Part shown: positions 53,652-62,298 of the stretch, in pieces
Numbering within the stretch: position 1 is the first letter of the stretch
Layout of the letters: each line of letters starts with the position of its first letter
Assembly: GCA_041398565.1 (NCBI GenBank)
Contig: JAWKUN010000006.1
Coordinates: forward strand, 372,001-436,000
DNA: 64,000 nt
Source of the DNA: DATGPD01 sp041398565
GTDB lineage: Bacteria; Planctomycetota; UBA1135; UBA2386
Direction: 5' to 3'
Notes under the pieces: model-generated
What the model was told of the DNA's origin: nothing
Database searches by the model: none
Seen by the model: only the letters and a program-made list of their open reading frames with translations
Translations under genes and position numbers: made by a program

Positions 53652-55727
53652 ATGTCGCGCCTCTTCGCAGCTGCCGGCATCGTCGTCGCCGCCTGCGGCG
53701 CGACCCTGCTCGCCCACGCGACCGGTGGCCTGGAACGTCTCGAACTCCTCACCCAGGACGCGCGGCTCGCCAGCGGCCTCGGTCGCCGGCCGCCCGACCC
53801 GCACATCGTCATCGCCTGGGTCGACCAGGAGGCGATCGACTACGCGCGGCGCGGCGGCGTGCCGTTCCCGTGGCCACGGTCGATGTACGAGCAGGTGCTC
53901 GGCTACTTGCGCCGAGGCGGCGCGCGCGCCGTCGCCTTCGACATCCTCTTCACCGAGCCCGGCGTCAGCGCCGAAGACGATCGCGCCTTCGCCGCCGCGC
54001 TCGAGGGAAGCGGCGTCACCGCGTTCAAGTTCGTGCGCTACCGCGACGGGGGGTTCGAGGACGCCGAGAACGAGCGCATGCGCGCGCGCGGGTTGCCGGC
54101 GCCGCCGTCCCTGCACCTGCCTGCCGAGCGTGGCTTTGCCCTGCCCATTCCCGAGATCGAGCACGCGTCCGCCCGCCTGGGCTTCGTCAACGTGCGCGAC
54201 GACGCGGACAAGACCTTCCGTCGCTACGACCTCCTGCGCACCTGGGAAGGCAAGGCCTACCCGTCACTCGCACTGGCCACGGCCATGGCGGCCACCGGGG
54301 CGGAGGCGGCCGACACCGACGGTCGGTCCCTGCGCTTCGGCGACCACGCCGTGCCGGTCGACGCGGAGGGACGGCTGCAGCTCGCATTCCGCGGCGGGCC
54401 GCTCACCTTCGAGCACGTGCAGTTCGTCAACATCTTCGAGTCGATCACGCGCATCGAGGAAGGCAAGGCACCGATCTACCCGGCCGAGCGCTTCAAGGAC
54501 TGCATCGTCCTGGTCGGGATCAACGCCGAGGGATACGCCGACGTCTTGCCGACGCCGATGTCCAACGACTTCCCCGGCGTCGAGCTGCACGCCACCGCCC
54601 TCGACAACCTGCTGCACGGAGACGCGTTGCGCCGCGCCGGGCCGACCGCGCCGTCGACGGTCGCTGCCGGGGTGCTCGGGACGCTGGCAGTGTTCGCGAC
54701 GCCGGGCAGCGTCGTACCGGCATTGGTGCTCGGCCTGGTCGCGCTGCTGGTCCTCGCCACTTCCACCCTCGCCTTCGCCTCGGGCCTGCTCGTGCCGACG
54801 GCGGCGCCGCTCCTCGCCGCTCTCCTCGCCGGCGCCCTGTCGTTCGTGTGGCGGCTCACCTTCGAGGGCCGCAAGCGGCGCGAGCTCAAGCGCGCCTTCA
54901 CCTCGTACATGGCTCCCGAGATCGTCGCCGAGGTGATGCGAGACCCGGAGCGGATCCAGCTCGGCGGCGAGACACGCCCGGTGACCTTGCTGTTCACCGA
55001 CCTGGCCGGCTTCACCGGCCTCGCCGAGCACCTGCGCCCCGACGAACTCGTCGCCTTCCTCAACGACTACTTCACGCGCATGTGCGACCGCGTGCTCGAC
55101 CAACACGGCATCATCGACAAGTTCATCGGTGACGCCATCATGGCCATGTTCGGCGCGCCGATGCCGCAGCCGGACCACCCGAGCCGCGCGCTGCGCGCCG
55201 CGGTCGCGATGCTGGCCGAGATGCAGCGCATCAACGCCGAGTTGGTCGCAGCGGGCAAGCCGCCGGTGCAGACCCGCATCGGCCTGCACACCGGCGAAGC
55301 GGTGGTCGGCAACATGGGCTCCGACAAGCGCTTCGACTACACGGCCATCGGCGACACGGTGAACCTGGCGTCGCGCCTGGAGGGTGCCAACAAGGCCTTC
55401 GGCACGTTCTGCCTGGTGAGTGAGACCACCTGGAGCGCGGTTCCCGACCAACCCGGACGCGAAGTCGGACTGGTGCGGGTGAAGGGCCGCGCGCAACCGA
55501 TCCGGGTATTCGAGCCGTGGCCCGCCGACGCCACGCGAGCGATGGCCGACGACCTGCGCGACTACTCGGCGGCGCTCGTGGCCCTACGCCGAGGTGAGGT
55601 CAGCGAAGCGGTCACCAGCTTCACGATGCTCGCCGCCAGACGTCCAGACGACGGGGTCGTCCGCCGCTACTGCCAGGCCATGCGTGCCCCGGACTGGGAC
55701 GGCGTGTTCGGCCTCGACGAGAAGTAG
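53652..55727 (+). CDS. CHASE2-domain class III adenylate cyclase
   Basis: 691 residues from ATG 53652. An N-terminal span is followed by a CHASE2 sensor domain to about 330 (HIVIAWVDQEAIDYARRGG; VAFDILFTEPG; FKDCIVLVGINAEGYADVLP), then three membrane segments (about 340-410) and a class III cyclase domain. The metal Asp residues are D450 (LLFTDLAGF) and D494 (FIGDAIMAMFG); K490 in DKFIGD and the IGDTVNLASRLEG loop with N and R complete the active site. The Lys and the T/D pattern favour ATP over GTP, so cAMP is the probable product. The CHASE2 domain would sense an extracytoplasmic signal. A cNMP-binding channel lies in the next transcription unit. Confidence 0.92.
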   Translation: MSRLFAAAGIVVAACGATLLAHATGGLERLELLTQDARLASGLGRRPPDPHIVIAWVDQEAIDYARRGGVPFPWPRSMYEQVLGYLRRGGARAVAFDILFTEPGVSAEDDRAFAAALEGSGVTAFKFVRYRDGGFEDAENERMRARGLPAPPSLHLPAERGFALPIPEIEHASARLGFVNVRDDADKTFRRYDLLRTWEGKAYPSLALATAMAATGAEAADTDGRSLRFGDHAVPVDAEGRLQLAFRGGPLTFEHVQFVNIFESITRIEEGKAPIYPAERFKDCIVLVGINAEGYADVLPTPMSNDFPGVELHATALDNLLHGDALRRAGPTAPSTVAAGVLGTLAVFATPGSVVPALVLGLVALLVLATSTLAFASGLLVPTAAPLLAALLAGALSFVWRLTFEGRKRRELKRAFTSYMAPEIVAEVMRDPERIQLGGETRPVTLLFTDLAGFTGLAEHLRPDELVAFLNDYFTRMCDRVLDQHGIIDKFIGDAIMAMFGAPMPQPDHPSRALRAAVAMLAEMQRINAELVAAGKPPVQTRIGLHTGEAVVGNMGSDKRFDYTAIGDTVNLASRLEGANKAFGTFCLVSETTWSAVPDQPGREVGLVRVKGRAQPIRVFEPWPADATRAMADDLRDYSAALVALRRGEVSEAVTSFTMLAARRPDDGVVRRYCQAMRAPDWDGVFGLDEK

Positions 55728-55751
55728 GCGTCGCGGTCCGCGCCGTGACCT

Positions 55752-55780
55752 TTGGTGGCGCCACGCCAGCCAGCTATAAA
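55752..55780 (+). promoter_or_regulatory. sigma70-like promoter of the 55839 gene cluster
   Basis: TTGGTG (55752-55757), 17 bases, TATAAA (55775-55780). TATAAA is striking in this GC-rich DNA and lies 58 bases before ATG 55839, in the gap after the cyclase gene. It would drive the SH3-like, M48 and MscS genes. Confidence 0.55.
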
Positions 55781-55838
55781 CCGCGCCAGTGCGCGCGGCC
55801 GACCGGGCAGCGCGCTCGACTTCGAGTGTGCATCGCTC

Positions 55839-56345
55839 ATGCGAAACCCCCGCCTCCCTGTCCTGGTCGGAACGGCCCTCGCCTGCATGGCCGCCGGCTT
55901 CTTGCCACAGAGCCAAGGTGACACGCTCACCGTCACCAAGCGCGAGACCAAGCTTCGCAGCCAGAAGCGCCTGCTGTCGGCGGCCGTGGCCGACCTGCGC
56001 GAGGGCGATCGTCTGGCGTTCAACAGCAAGGACGGCGCCTGGCTGAACGTGACGTGGTCGGCGAACGGCAGCGCCAAGACCGGTTGGCTGCACGAGAGCG
56101 ACGTCACCGCCAAGAAAGACGTCCGCCTGTCGGGACAGGGCATCCGCGAGAAGTACACGGTGAGCGAGGCGGAAGCCGCGCGCAAGGGCTTCAATCCGCA
56201 GGTCGAGAAGGCCTACCGCGACGAGAATCCGGGGCTCGAGGCGGCCTTCGCCCTGGTCGACCAGATCCAAGCGACGTCGGTCCCCGACGCCGAGATCGAG
56301 CGATTCCTGCGCGAGGGACGCCTGCTGAAGGAGGACGGCCGATGA
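55839..56345 (+). CDS. SH3-like exported protein
   Basis: 168 residues from ATG 55839. An N-terminal hydrophobic signal (VLVGTALACMAAGFLP) is followed by a small domain (TVTKRETKLRSQKRLLSAAV, then LREGDRLAFNSKDGAWLNVT, then TGWLHESDV) with the strand pattern and closing GWL of bacterial SH3 domains, and a helical C-terminus. Such domains bind peptidoglycan or peptides in the envelope. The stop overlaps the ATG of the M48 peptidase gene, so the two are translationally coupled and probably act together. Confidence 0.75.
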   Translation: MRNPRLPVLVGTALACMAAGFLPQSQGDTLTVTKRETKLRSQKRLLSAAVADLREGDRLAFNSKDGAWLNVTWSANGSAKTGWLHESDVTAKKDVRLSGQGIREKYTVSEAEAARKGFNPQVEKAYRDENPGLEAAFALVDQIQATSVPDAEIERFLREGRLLKEDGR

Positions 56346-57244
56346 GCACTCGGCGCACGTGGTTGTGGCTGTCAGCGATGGTCGCGCTGCCTCTGGGCCT
56401 GGTCGCCTGCGCGCAGGCCCTGGGCGTGCTCGAGGACGCGACCGACCCGAACAGCGTCGGCGGCAAGCTGGTGCGGGGAGCCAACCGGCTGCGCAAGTCG
56501 GCGCAGGATCTGGACCCGTCCGAGGAGCACTACATCGGTCGAACCGTGGCGGCGCAGATCCTGTCGATGCCCCGGTACTCCCTGTCGACCGACACGGCCA
56601 TGACCGGCTACGTGACGCGTGTCGGTCTCGGCGTGGCGCTCAGCAACGACGCCGTACGCCACACGTTCGCCGGCTACCACTTCGCCGTGCTCGACACCGA
56701 CGAGGTGAACGCGCTGGCGTGCCCGGGCGGCACCATCTTCGTCACCCGCGGCCTGCTGAAGGATGCCTCCACCGAGGGCGAACTGGCCGCGATCCTGGCG
56801 CACGAGATCGCGCACGTGACGCTGCGGCACGGGCTGTCGGCGATCAAGGCCGCCAACCTCACCCAGGCCTTCCAGTACCTCGGTTCCGGTGCCTTGCAGG
56901 CGGCCGGCACCGACAACCAGGACCTGCAGAAACTGGCGACGGTGTTCGACGACTCGGTGAAGGACGTGGTGGGTGCGCTCGTGACCAACGGCTACTCGCG
57001 CGACGCCGAGCGCGAGGCGGACCGGCTCGGCCGCACCCTGCTGGCGGGCGCCGGTTACGACCCACAGGGGTTGAGCCGCGTGTTGGCCAAGATGAGCCAC
57101 GCCGGTGGCCAAGGCGGCATGTTCGCCACGCACCCGGCGCCGAGCGAACGTCAGGCCACCCTCGGCGAGGCACTGCCGTTCACCGCCGATGCCGAAGGCG
57201 AGGCAGTGAGGGCGCAGCGTTTCGCGGCGGCGATGACTCGATGA
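56342..57244 (+). CDS. M48 family metalloprotease lipoprotein
   Basis: 300 residues from ATG 56342. A lipobox LVAC follows the signal peptide. The zinc motif H154-E-I-A-H158 (LAAILAHEIAHVTLRHG) and the third ligand E225 (RDAEREADRLG) are intact; CPGGTIFVTRGLL precedes the active site, as in the BepA/LoiP group of periplasmic M48 peptidases. Such enzymes cleave misassembled outer-membrane proteins or control envelope components. Coupled with the SH3-like gene (ATGA overlap); the MscS gene starts 19 bases later. Confidence 0.92.
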   Translation: MSTRRTWLWLSAMVALPLGLVACAQALGVLEDATDPNSVGGKLVRGANRLRKSAQDLDPSEEHYIGRTVAAQILSMPRYSLSTDTAMTGYVTRVGLGVALSNDAVRHTFAGYHFAVLDTDEVNALACPGGTIFVTRGLLKDASTEGELAAILAHEIAHVTLRHGLSAIKAANLTQAFQYLGSGALQAAGTDNQDLQKLATVFDDSVKDVVGALVTNGYSRDAEREADRLGRTLLAGAGYDPQGLSRVLAKMSHAGGQGGMFATHPAPSERQATLGEALPFTADAEGEAVRAQRFAAAMTR

Positions 57245-57263
57245 ACCACCCGACGAGCCACCG

Positions 57264-58766
57264 ATGAACTGGATCGCGGCCCTGACCATCGCCGGCGTCG
57301 CGGCCGCCCTGTTCACGCTCGCGCACCTGGCGATGCGGGGGCTCGAGAGGCAGCGCCACCGCCTGGCCAGGCCGATACGGGCCCTGCGCAACCTGGTGTT
57401 GCCGCTGCTCGCCGCGGTGCTGATGGCGCGCTACGCATTCGAGCTCGCCAGCGACAACCGCACCCGCCGTGTCCTGGAGACGTTGCTGTGGGTCGCCCTG
57501 ATCCACGTGGCGCTGTCGCTGTTCAACCAGACCTTCTTCGCGCGCCACACCGCCGACGGCCACCGCCGCGGCATCCCCAAGCTGTTTCTCGACATCGTCC
57601 GCGGCTTCCTCGTCCTGGTCGGCACCTGCGTCGTCCTCGCCAGCGTCTGGGGCGTCGACCTGGGCAGCATGTTCACGGCGCTGGGTGTGACCTCGATCGT
57701 GCTCGGTCTGGCACTGCAGAACACGCTCGACAACGTGATGGCGGGGATCGCGCTGTTGTTCGAGCGCCCGTTCGAAACCGGCGACTGGATCGTGGTCGGC
57801 GGCAAGGTCGGCCAGGTCGTCGACGTCAACTGGCGCAGCGTACGCGTGCGCACCCGCACCAACGACATCCTGGTGATCCCCAACTCGGTCCTCGGCAAGG
57901 AGATCCTGGTCAACTACTCGACGCCGACACGCGTGCACGGCGAGGACCTGCTGCTCGGCTTCTCCTACGACGACCCGCCGAACAAAGTCAAGCGCGTGCT
58001 GCTGAAGGCGGCGCTGGCGACGCGTGGTGTCCTCGCCGACCCGGCACCGCGCGTGCGCACCAAGGCGTTCAACGCCTACACGATCGACTACCAGGTCCGA
58101 CTGTTCGTCGACGAGCTCGAGCGCATGCTGGACATCCTCGACGAGTTCATGACCCAGGTCTGGTACGCCGCGCGTCGCAACGGCCTGACCATCCCGTTCC
58201 CGATCCAGACGTCGTTCGAGTACCACCTCGGCCCGCCGAAACCGGCAGTGCGACCATCGGCGCGTGACGCGCTGTCGCGCGTGCCGTTCCTGGTGCCGAT
58301 GAGCGCCGAGGAGCTCGAAGCCCTGGCCAACGACGCGACGGTGGTCAACTTCGGGCGGGGGGAGCGCGTCGTCCACCAAGGCGACGCCGGCGACTCCCTC
58401 TTCGTCATCCGCGACGGCTCGGCGATCGTCACCATCTCCGACGAACAAGGCGCCGAGCGTGAAGTGGCGCGGCTCGGCCGCGGCGAGTTCTTCGGCGAGA
58501 TGGCTCTGCTCACCGGCGAGACGCGCACAGCCAATGTCACCGCGCTCGACGACATCGAGGTCATCGTCATCCACAAGGACGCGCTGCACGGCATCCTGGC
58601 CCGCCGTCCTGGCCTGGCCCAGGAAATGGCCGAGATCGTCGAGGCCCGTCGGCAGGGCCTACGCGCCATCCGCGACATGAAGAGCGTGCCACCCGAAAAG
58701 CGCGAGGCGGTGCGCTCGGGCGCGGCGGAGCTGGTGAGCCGCATCCGACGCTTCCTCGGCCTGTGA
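57264..58766 (+). CDS. MscS-type channel with cyclic-nucleotide-binding domain
   Basis: 500 residues from ATG 57264. Three or four membrane segments fill the first 150 residues; the pore-lining helix and beta domain of MscS appear at about 125-225 (TALGVTSIVLGLALQNTLDN; FERPFETGDWIVVGGKVGQV; NDILVIPNSVLGKEILVNYS). A cNMP-binding domain closes the protein from about 340 (RGERVVHQGDAGDSLFVIRD; LGRGEFFGEMALLTGETRTA), where the phosphate-binding cassette FFGEMALLTGETRTA has the key Glu and Arg. Ligand-gated MscS channels of this type are known in some bacteria; with the upstream adenylate cyclase this suggests osmotic or envelope control by cAMP. That link is inference. Confidence 0.93.
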   Translation: MNWIAALTIAGVAAALFTLAHLAMRGLERQRHRLARPIRALRNLVLPLLAAVLMARYAFELASDNRTRRVLETLLWVALIHVALSLFNQTFFARHTADGHRRGIPKLFLDIVRGFLVLVGTCVVLASVWGVDLGSMFTALGVTSIVLGLALQNTLDNVMAGIALLFERPFETGDWIVVGGKVGQVVDVNWRSVRVRTRTNDILVIPNSVLGKEILVNYSTPTRVHGEDLLLGFSYDDPPNKVKRVLLKAALATRGVLADPAPRVRTKAFNAYTIDYQVRLFVDELERMLDILDEFMTQVWYAARRNGLTIPFPIQTSFEYHLGPPKPAVRPSARDALSRVPFLVPMSAEELEALANDATVVNFGRGERVVHQGDAGDSLFVIRDGSAIVTISDEQGAEREVARLGRGEFFGEMALLTGETRTANVTALDDIEVIVIHKDALHGILARRPGLAQEMAEIVEARRQGLRAIRDMKSVPPEKREAVRSGAAELVSRIRRFLGL

Positions 58767-58824
58767 AGCATCTTGCCGGTGCGAGGCGTCGCTGGCACTC
58801 CGCCGTACACGGCCCGCGCCCGCG

Positions 58825-59811
58825 TCAGGACGCGGCCCGCAATGCAACACGCTGCCAGTGCGCCAACATGTCGTCGATCAGCGTGGCGAAGGTATGGGTC
58901 GGTTCCCAGCCGAGGATCGCGCGCGCACGCCCCGCGTCGCCGCGCAGGAAGTGCAGCTCGTCCGGACGCCGGAACGCGTCGTCCTGGACGACGTGCTCGC
59001 GATAGTCGAGGCCGAGCCGGCCGAACACCACCTCGCACAGGTCGCGCACCGAATGGGCGACACCGGTGGCGACGACGAAGTCGTCGGGCTCGTCGTGGCC
59101 CAGGATCAGGTGCATCGCGCGCACGTAGTCGGCCGCATGCCCCCAGTCCCGAGCCGAGTCGAGATTGCCGAGCACGAGCTGCCGCGCCTTCCCGGCGCGG
59201 ATCTGCACGGCCGCTCGCACCACCTTGCTGGTCACGAAGTTCGATCCGCGCCGCGGGCTCTCGTGGTTGAACAAGATGCCGTTGCTGACGCGCAGGCCGT
59301 AGGCCTGGCGGTAGTTGCGGGCAATGCTGTAGGCGAACAGCTTGGCGCAACCGTACGGGCTCACCGGCCGCATCGGCGTGGTCTCGCGCTGGTAGCCATC
59401 GGCATCGATGCTGTTGCCGAACATCTCGGACGAGCTCGCCTGGTAGATCCTGGCGTCGGGCGCCACGCGCCGGCAGGCCTCCAGCAGGTTGAGCACGCCG
59501 AGGCCGTTGGCCTGCGCGGTGAACTGCGGAATGTCGAAGCTGACGCGAACATGGCTCTGCGCTGCCAGGTTGTAGATCTCGTGCGGCCGCGCCGTCCGTA
59601 GCGCGCGTTCGAGGGAGGATTGATCCAGCAGGTCGCCGTATTCCCAGCGCACCCTGTCCAGCAGATGGTCGAAGCGCGACGACTCGTGCTCCGGCACGCT
59701 GTTGCGGCGCACGAGGCCATGGACGTCGTAGCCGCGCTCGAGCAGGAGCTCGGCCAGATAGCTGCCGTCCTGGCCGGCAATGCCGGTGACCAACGCACGG
59801 CGCCGAGTCAC
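58825..59811 (-). CDS. gmd: GDP-mannose 4,6-dehydratase
   Basis: 328 residues from GTG 59811. Short-chain dehydrogenase/reductase fold with the nucleotide motif TGIAGQDGSYLAELL (9-23) and the catalytic Y153-x3-K157 (SPYGCAKLFAYS); the SSSEMFG and NHESPRRGSNFVT stretches are strongly characteristic of Gmd. It converts GDP-mannose to GDP-4-keto-6-deoxymannose, the precursor of GDP-fucose, GDP-rhamnose or GDP-perosamine. The GTG overlaps the stop of the cupin gene (GTGA), so it is coupled to it. It converges with the MscS gene. Confidence 0.93.
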   Translation of the reverse strand: MTRRRALVTGIAGQDGSYLAELLLERGYDVHGLVRRNSVPEHESSRFDHLLDRVRWEYGDLLDQSSLERALRTARPHEIYNLAAQSHVRVSFDIPQFTAQANGLGVLNLLEACRRVAPDARIYQASSSEMFGNSIDADGYQRETTPMRPVSPYGCAKLFAYSIARNYRQAYGLRVSNGILFNHESPRRGSNFVTSKVVRAAVQIRAGKARQLVLGNLDSARDWGHAADYVRAMHLILGHDEPDDFVVATGVAHSVRDLCEVVFGRLGLDYREHVVQDDAFRRPDELHFLRGDAGRARAILGWEPTHTFATLIDDMLAHWQRVALRAAS

Positions 59812-60182
59812 TCGGCCTCCTCGACAACGCACCGCACCATGTCGTCGGCGCCGGGGTCGCAAGCGAGACTGCGGGCGGCGATCCAGCACGTGTCCTCGAT
59901 CGCCGTGAGCGCGTGCGCTTCGCCAGGCTCGAAGACGACGCCCTCCATCGCGCCCAGCTCGCTGCGGTGCACCTGGCCGCCGTCCACCGTCCGGACCTGC
60001 AGGCTCGCACGACCGGACAGCAACACGATCAGCTCCCGGCACTGCGCGTGGTAGTGGTCGCCGCGCCGGCTGCCGGCCCGGCTCGTCACGTACACGAGTT
60101 CGCGCCATTCGGCGCCAGCGTGCAGCACATGGATGCTGCCACGAGCGTCCCAGCAGACTTCGTGAGCGGAAATGCGTCGCAT
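59808..60182 (-). CDS. cupin sugar ketoisomerase-like protein
   Basis: 124 residues from ATG 60182. A single cupin domain of the FdtA/WxcM-like type: RELVYVTSRAGSRRGDHYHA gives the GxxxHxH metal- or substrate-binding turn, then ELIVLLSGRASLQV and FEPGEAHALTA for the second motif. Relatives isomerise dTDP-4-keto-6-deoxyhexoses at C3/C4. Because it overlaps the gmd gene, its substrate here is more likely the GDP-4-keto-6-deoxymannose produced by that enzyme (inference). First gene of a two-gene operon on the minus strand. Confidence 0.75.
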   Translation of the reverse strand: MRRISAHEVCWDARGSIHVLHAGAEWRELVYVTSRAGSRRGDHYHAQCRELIVLLSGRASLQVRTVDGGQVHRSELGAMEGVVFEPGEAHALTAIEDTCWIAARSLACDPGADDMVRCVVEEAE

Positions 60183-60190
60183 CGGATCGT

Positions 60191-60248
60191 GCGGTTCCGA
60201 AGGTGGGGACGCGGAACCGCGCGGCAGGCGAACACGCGATCGCGTGTT
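60191..60248. promoter_or_regulatory. two palindromes in a divergent intergenic region
   Basis: GCGGTTCCG (60191-60199) and CGGAACCGC (60212-60220) form a perfect 9-base inverted repeat with a 12-base spacer just upstream of the cupin gene. AACACGCGATCGCGTGTT (60231-60248) is a perfect 18-base palindrome followed by TTT. Both are in the 173-base region between the divergent cupin/gmd and glycosyltransferase genes, a natural place for operators that coordinate the two. Confidence 0.45.
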
Positions 60249-60355
60249 TTTGCGACCGGTCGAGAGGTCGGCGCGTTCGCCTCCACCCCGGTCTGGCGTC
60301 TGCCAGGCGGAACTTCCCGAGGCCCACCCAGGCGCCGGCTCCGTCGTCCCTCCCC

Positions 60356-61531
60356 ATGCTGCACGTCGTCGCCATCCTCCTGGCGCTCCCCCTCGCCCTG
60401 TGCGCTACCTACCTCCTGGTGCTCACGCTCTTCTCGGCCCGTGGGCGACCAGCCGCCCCGGAGGCCAGCTGCCCGCGCTTCACGGTCGTGGTACCCGCCC
60501 ACGACGAGGCTGCCAGCATCGCGGCGACGCTGCACAGCCTGGGCGCGGTGATCTACCCTCCACACCGCCGCCGCATCGTGGTGGTGGCCGACAACTGCAG
60601 CGATGGCACGGCCGAGGTGGCGCGCGCAGCCGGGGCAGAAGTCATCGAGCGGAGCGACCGGGAGCGGCGGGGCAAGGGCTACGCCCTCGAGATGGCTTTC
60701 GATTGCCTGCTGGCCGAAGGCGAGACCGACGCCTTCGTGGTGGTCGACGCCGACACGACCGTGTCGCCGAACCTCCTGCTCGCCTTCGCCGAGCGCCTGG
60801 CGCGCGGTGCGTCGGTGGTCCAGGCGCGCTACCGAGTGCGCAACGTGCGGGCGTCCTGGCGCACCGAACTCATGACCATCGCCCTCGCCATGTACCACGA
60901 CCTGCGCTCCCTGGCCCGCGAGCGCCTGCGCGTCTCGTGTGGCCTGCGCGGGAACGGGATGTGCTTCGCGGCCGCGACCCTGCGCCAGCTCCCGCATCGG
61001 GTGCACGGCCTGGTGGAAGACGTCGAGTACGCGGTCGAACTCGCCCTGCGGGGCGTACGCGTGCACTATGCCCACGGCGCCGAGGTGCACGGCGAGATGC
61101 CCGCCGGCACGGCGGCCGCAGCGACGCAACGGCAACGCTGGGAGAGCGGCCGCGCTCAGGTCCGACGCTCCAAGCTGCGGCCTCTCCTGGCGCGCGCGGT
61201 GCGTGCCCGCGACCCGGTGGCGGCGGAGCTCGCCGCCGATCTGCTGACACCGCCGCTCGCCACCCTGGTCGCGTACGCGTCGATGGGCCTGCTCGCCGAG
61301 GTCGTCGCCTGGGCCTGCGGAGTCGGCCCGACGGCGGCATGGCCGCTCTGGACAGGGAGCTCCGCGGCACTGCTGGCGTACGTCGGCCGCGGCCTCGCGC
61401 TGAGCGGCCTCGGCCTCGCTGGAGTGCACGCGCTGCTGCGGGCGCCCGGATACATCGCGTGGAAGCTCCTGCGGGTGGCACGGCGGCCGGCAGACAGCTG
61501 GGTGCGCACTGCCCGCGACGGTCGGGCTTGA
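60356..61531 (+). CDS. membrane glycosyltransferase, family 2
   Basis: 391 residues from ATG 60356. A membrane segment (VVAILLALPLALCATYLLVL) precedes a GT-A fold: FTVVVPAHDEAASIAATLHS (41-60), VVVDADTTVSP with the DxD, then GLRGNGMCFAA and VEDVEYAVELALRG for the acceptor region. The Q-R-Q-R-W motif (ATQRQRWESGRAQ) is that of processive GT2 enzymes such as hyaluronan or cellulose-like synthases. Two more hydrophobic segments near the C-terminus fit a membrane enzyme. It probably extends a surface polysaccharide with sugars made by the gmd/cupin pair. Its stop is 5 bases from the convergent sigma gene's stop. Confidence 0.87.
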   Translation: MLHVVAILLALPLALCATYLLVLTLFSARGRPAAPEASCPRFTVVVPAHDEAASIAATLHSLGAVIYPPHRRRIVVVADNCSDGTAEVARAAGAEVIERSDRERRGKGYALEMAFDCLLAEGETDAFVVVDADTTVSPNLLLAFAERLARGASVVQARYRVRNVRASWRTELMTIALAMYHDLRSLARERLRVSCGLRGNGMCFAAATLRQLPHRVHGLVEDVEYAVELALRGVRVHYAHGAEVHGEMPAGTAAAATQRQRWESGRAQVRRSKLRPLLARAVRARDPVAAELAADLLTPPLATLVAYASMGLLAEVVAWACGVGPTAAWPLWTGSSAALLAYVGRGLALSGLGLAGVHALLRAPGYIAWKLLRVARRPADSWVRTARDGRA

Positions 61532-61536
61532 CCACG

Positions 61537-62262
61537 TCAGTCGGGATCGAGTTCGCCGAGAAGGGCGTCGACCTGGCCGACGCGCAGGCGCTCCACCGCG
61601 CCGCGCAGCCGCCCCACGGCACGTCTGTACCGCATGCGAACGGCGTCTTCGGTCGACTCCACCCGTGCGGCGATCTCGACGAAGGTCAGGCCCTCGTAGT
61701 CGCGCATCTGCAGCACTTCGCGGTCCGCAGGATCGATCAGCTCGAGCGCCAGACGCAGGTGCTCGCGCTCCTCGCTCTGGGCCGCAGCCGACTCGGGTGC
61801 GGGCGCCACCGCGTCCGAGAGCAGCGGCGTCCCGCCGAGGCGCGTGTCCCACTCGATCTCGGCACCGGCATGTCGGCGCGACGCCTGCGCCCGACGCGCC
61901 ATCGACACCAACGTGCACTGAACGATGCGCGCCATCAGACGTCGGAACTGCAGACCGTCGTCGACCTGCAGGCGCGGACCCGACCGGAGCACCCGCAAGA
62001 ACAGCTCCTGCACCACGTCGTTCGTGTCGGCGATCTCGCGCACGACGCCGCCGAGCCGACGGTGCACCGTTCGCTGTACCCAAGCCAGGTCGCGAACCAG
62101 CAGCGTGCTGATCGCCTGGCGGTCGCCACCGCGGGCGGCGAGCAGCAACGCTGCCGTGTCCCCCGGGTGCCCGGCGCCGGGTTCCTGGCCGTGCTGGCTG
62201 CTTGCGTCCGCGGGCACGGGCGACACGATAGCCGCTCGCTTCGAGGCCACGTGCGTCCGCAT
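61537..62262 (-). CDS. ECF-type RNA polymerase sigma factor
   Basis: 241 residues from ATG 62262; a start at 62313 is possible but adds residues with no sigma character. Region 2 is seen in NDVVQELFLRVLRSGPRLQV with the preceding helix, region 4 in DPADREVLQMRDYEGLTFVE followed by IAARVESTEDAVRMRYRRA. The N-terminal 50 residues are an extra Pro/Ala-rich part. The gene is divergent from the kinase that starts at 62299, only 36 bases away. The pair repeats, in other geometry, the kinase/ECF association at 1.8-5.3 kb. Confidence 0.9.
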   Translation of the reverse strand: MRTHVASKRAAIVSPVPADASSQHGQEPGAGHPGDTAALLLAARGGDRQAISTLLVRDLAWVQRTVHRRLGGVVREIADTNDVVQELFLRVLRSGPRLQVDDGLQFRRLMARIVQCTLVSMARRAQASRRHAGAEIEWDTRLGGTPLLSDAVAPAPESAAAQSEEREHLRLALELIDPADREVLQMRDYEGLTFVEIAARVESTEDAVRMRYRRAVGRLRGAVERLRVGQVDALLGELDPD

Positions 62263-62298
62263 CGGGTGGGCGCTCGCGGCCGGGCGTCGCCCGAGGAC

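Noticed and set aside
49378..54936. A 1852-codon plus-strand open frame spanning the PSD1 gene, the lipoprotein and part of the cyclase
   Set aside because: It is antisense to, or out of frame with, three well-supported genes, and its composition (Arg/Ala-rich, no domains) is that of a shadow frame in GC-rich DNA.
60231..60251. Palindrome followed by a T-run as an intrinsic terminator
   Set aside because: It lies between two divergent gene starts, where no transcript should end; an operator or leader role is more sensible.
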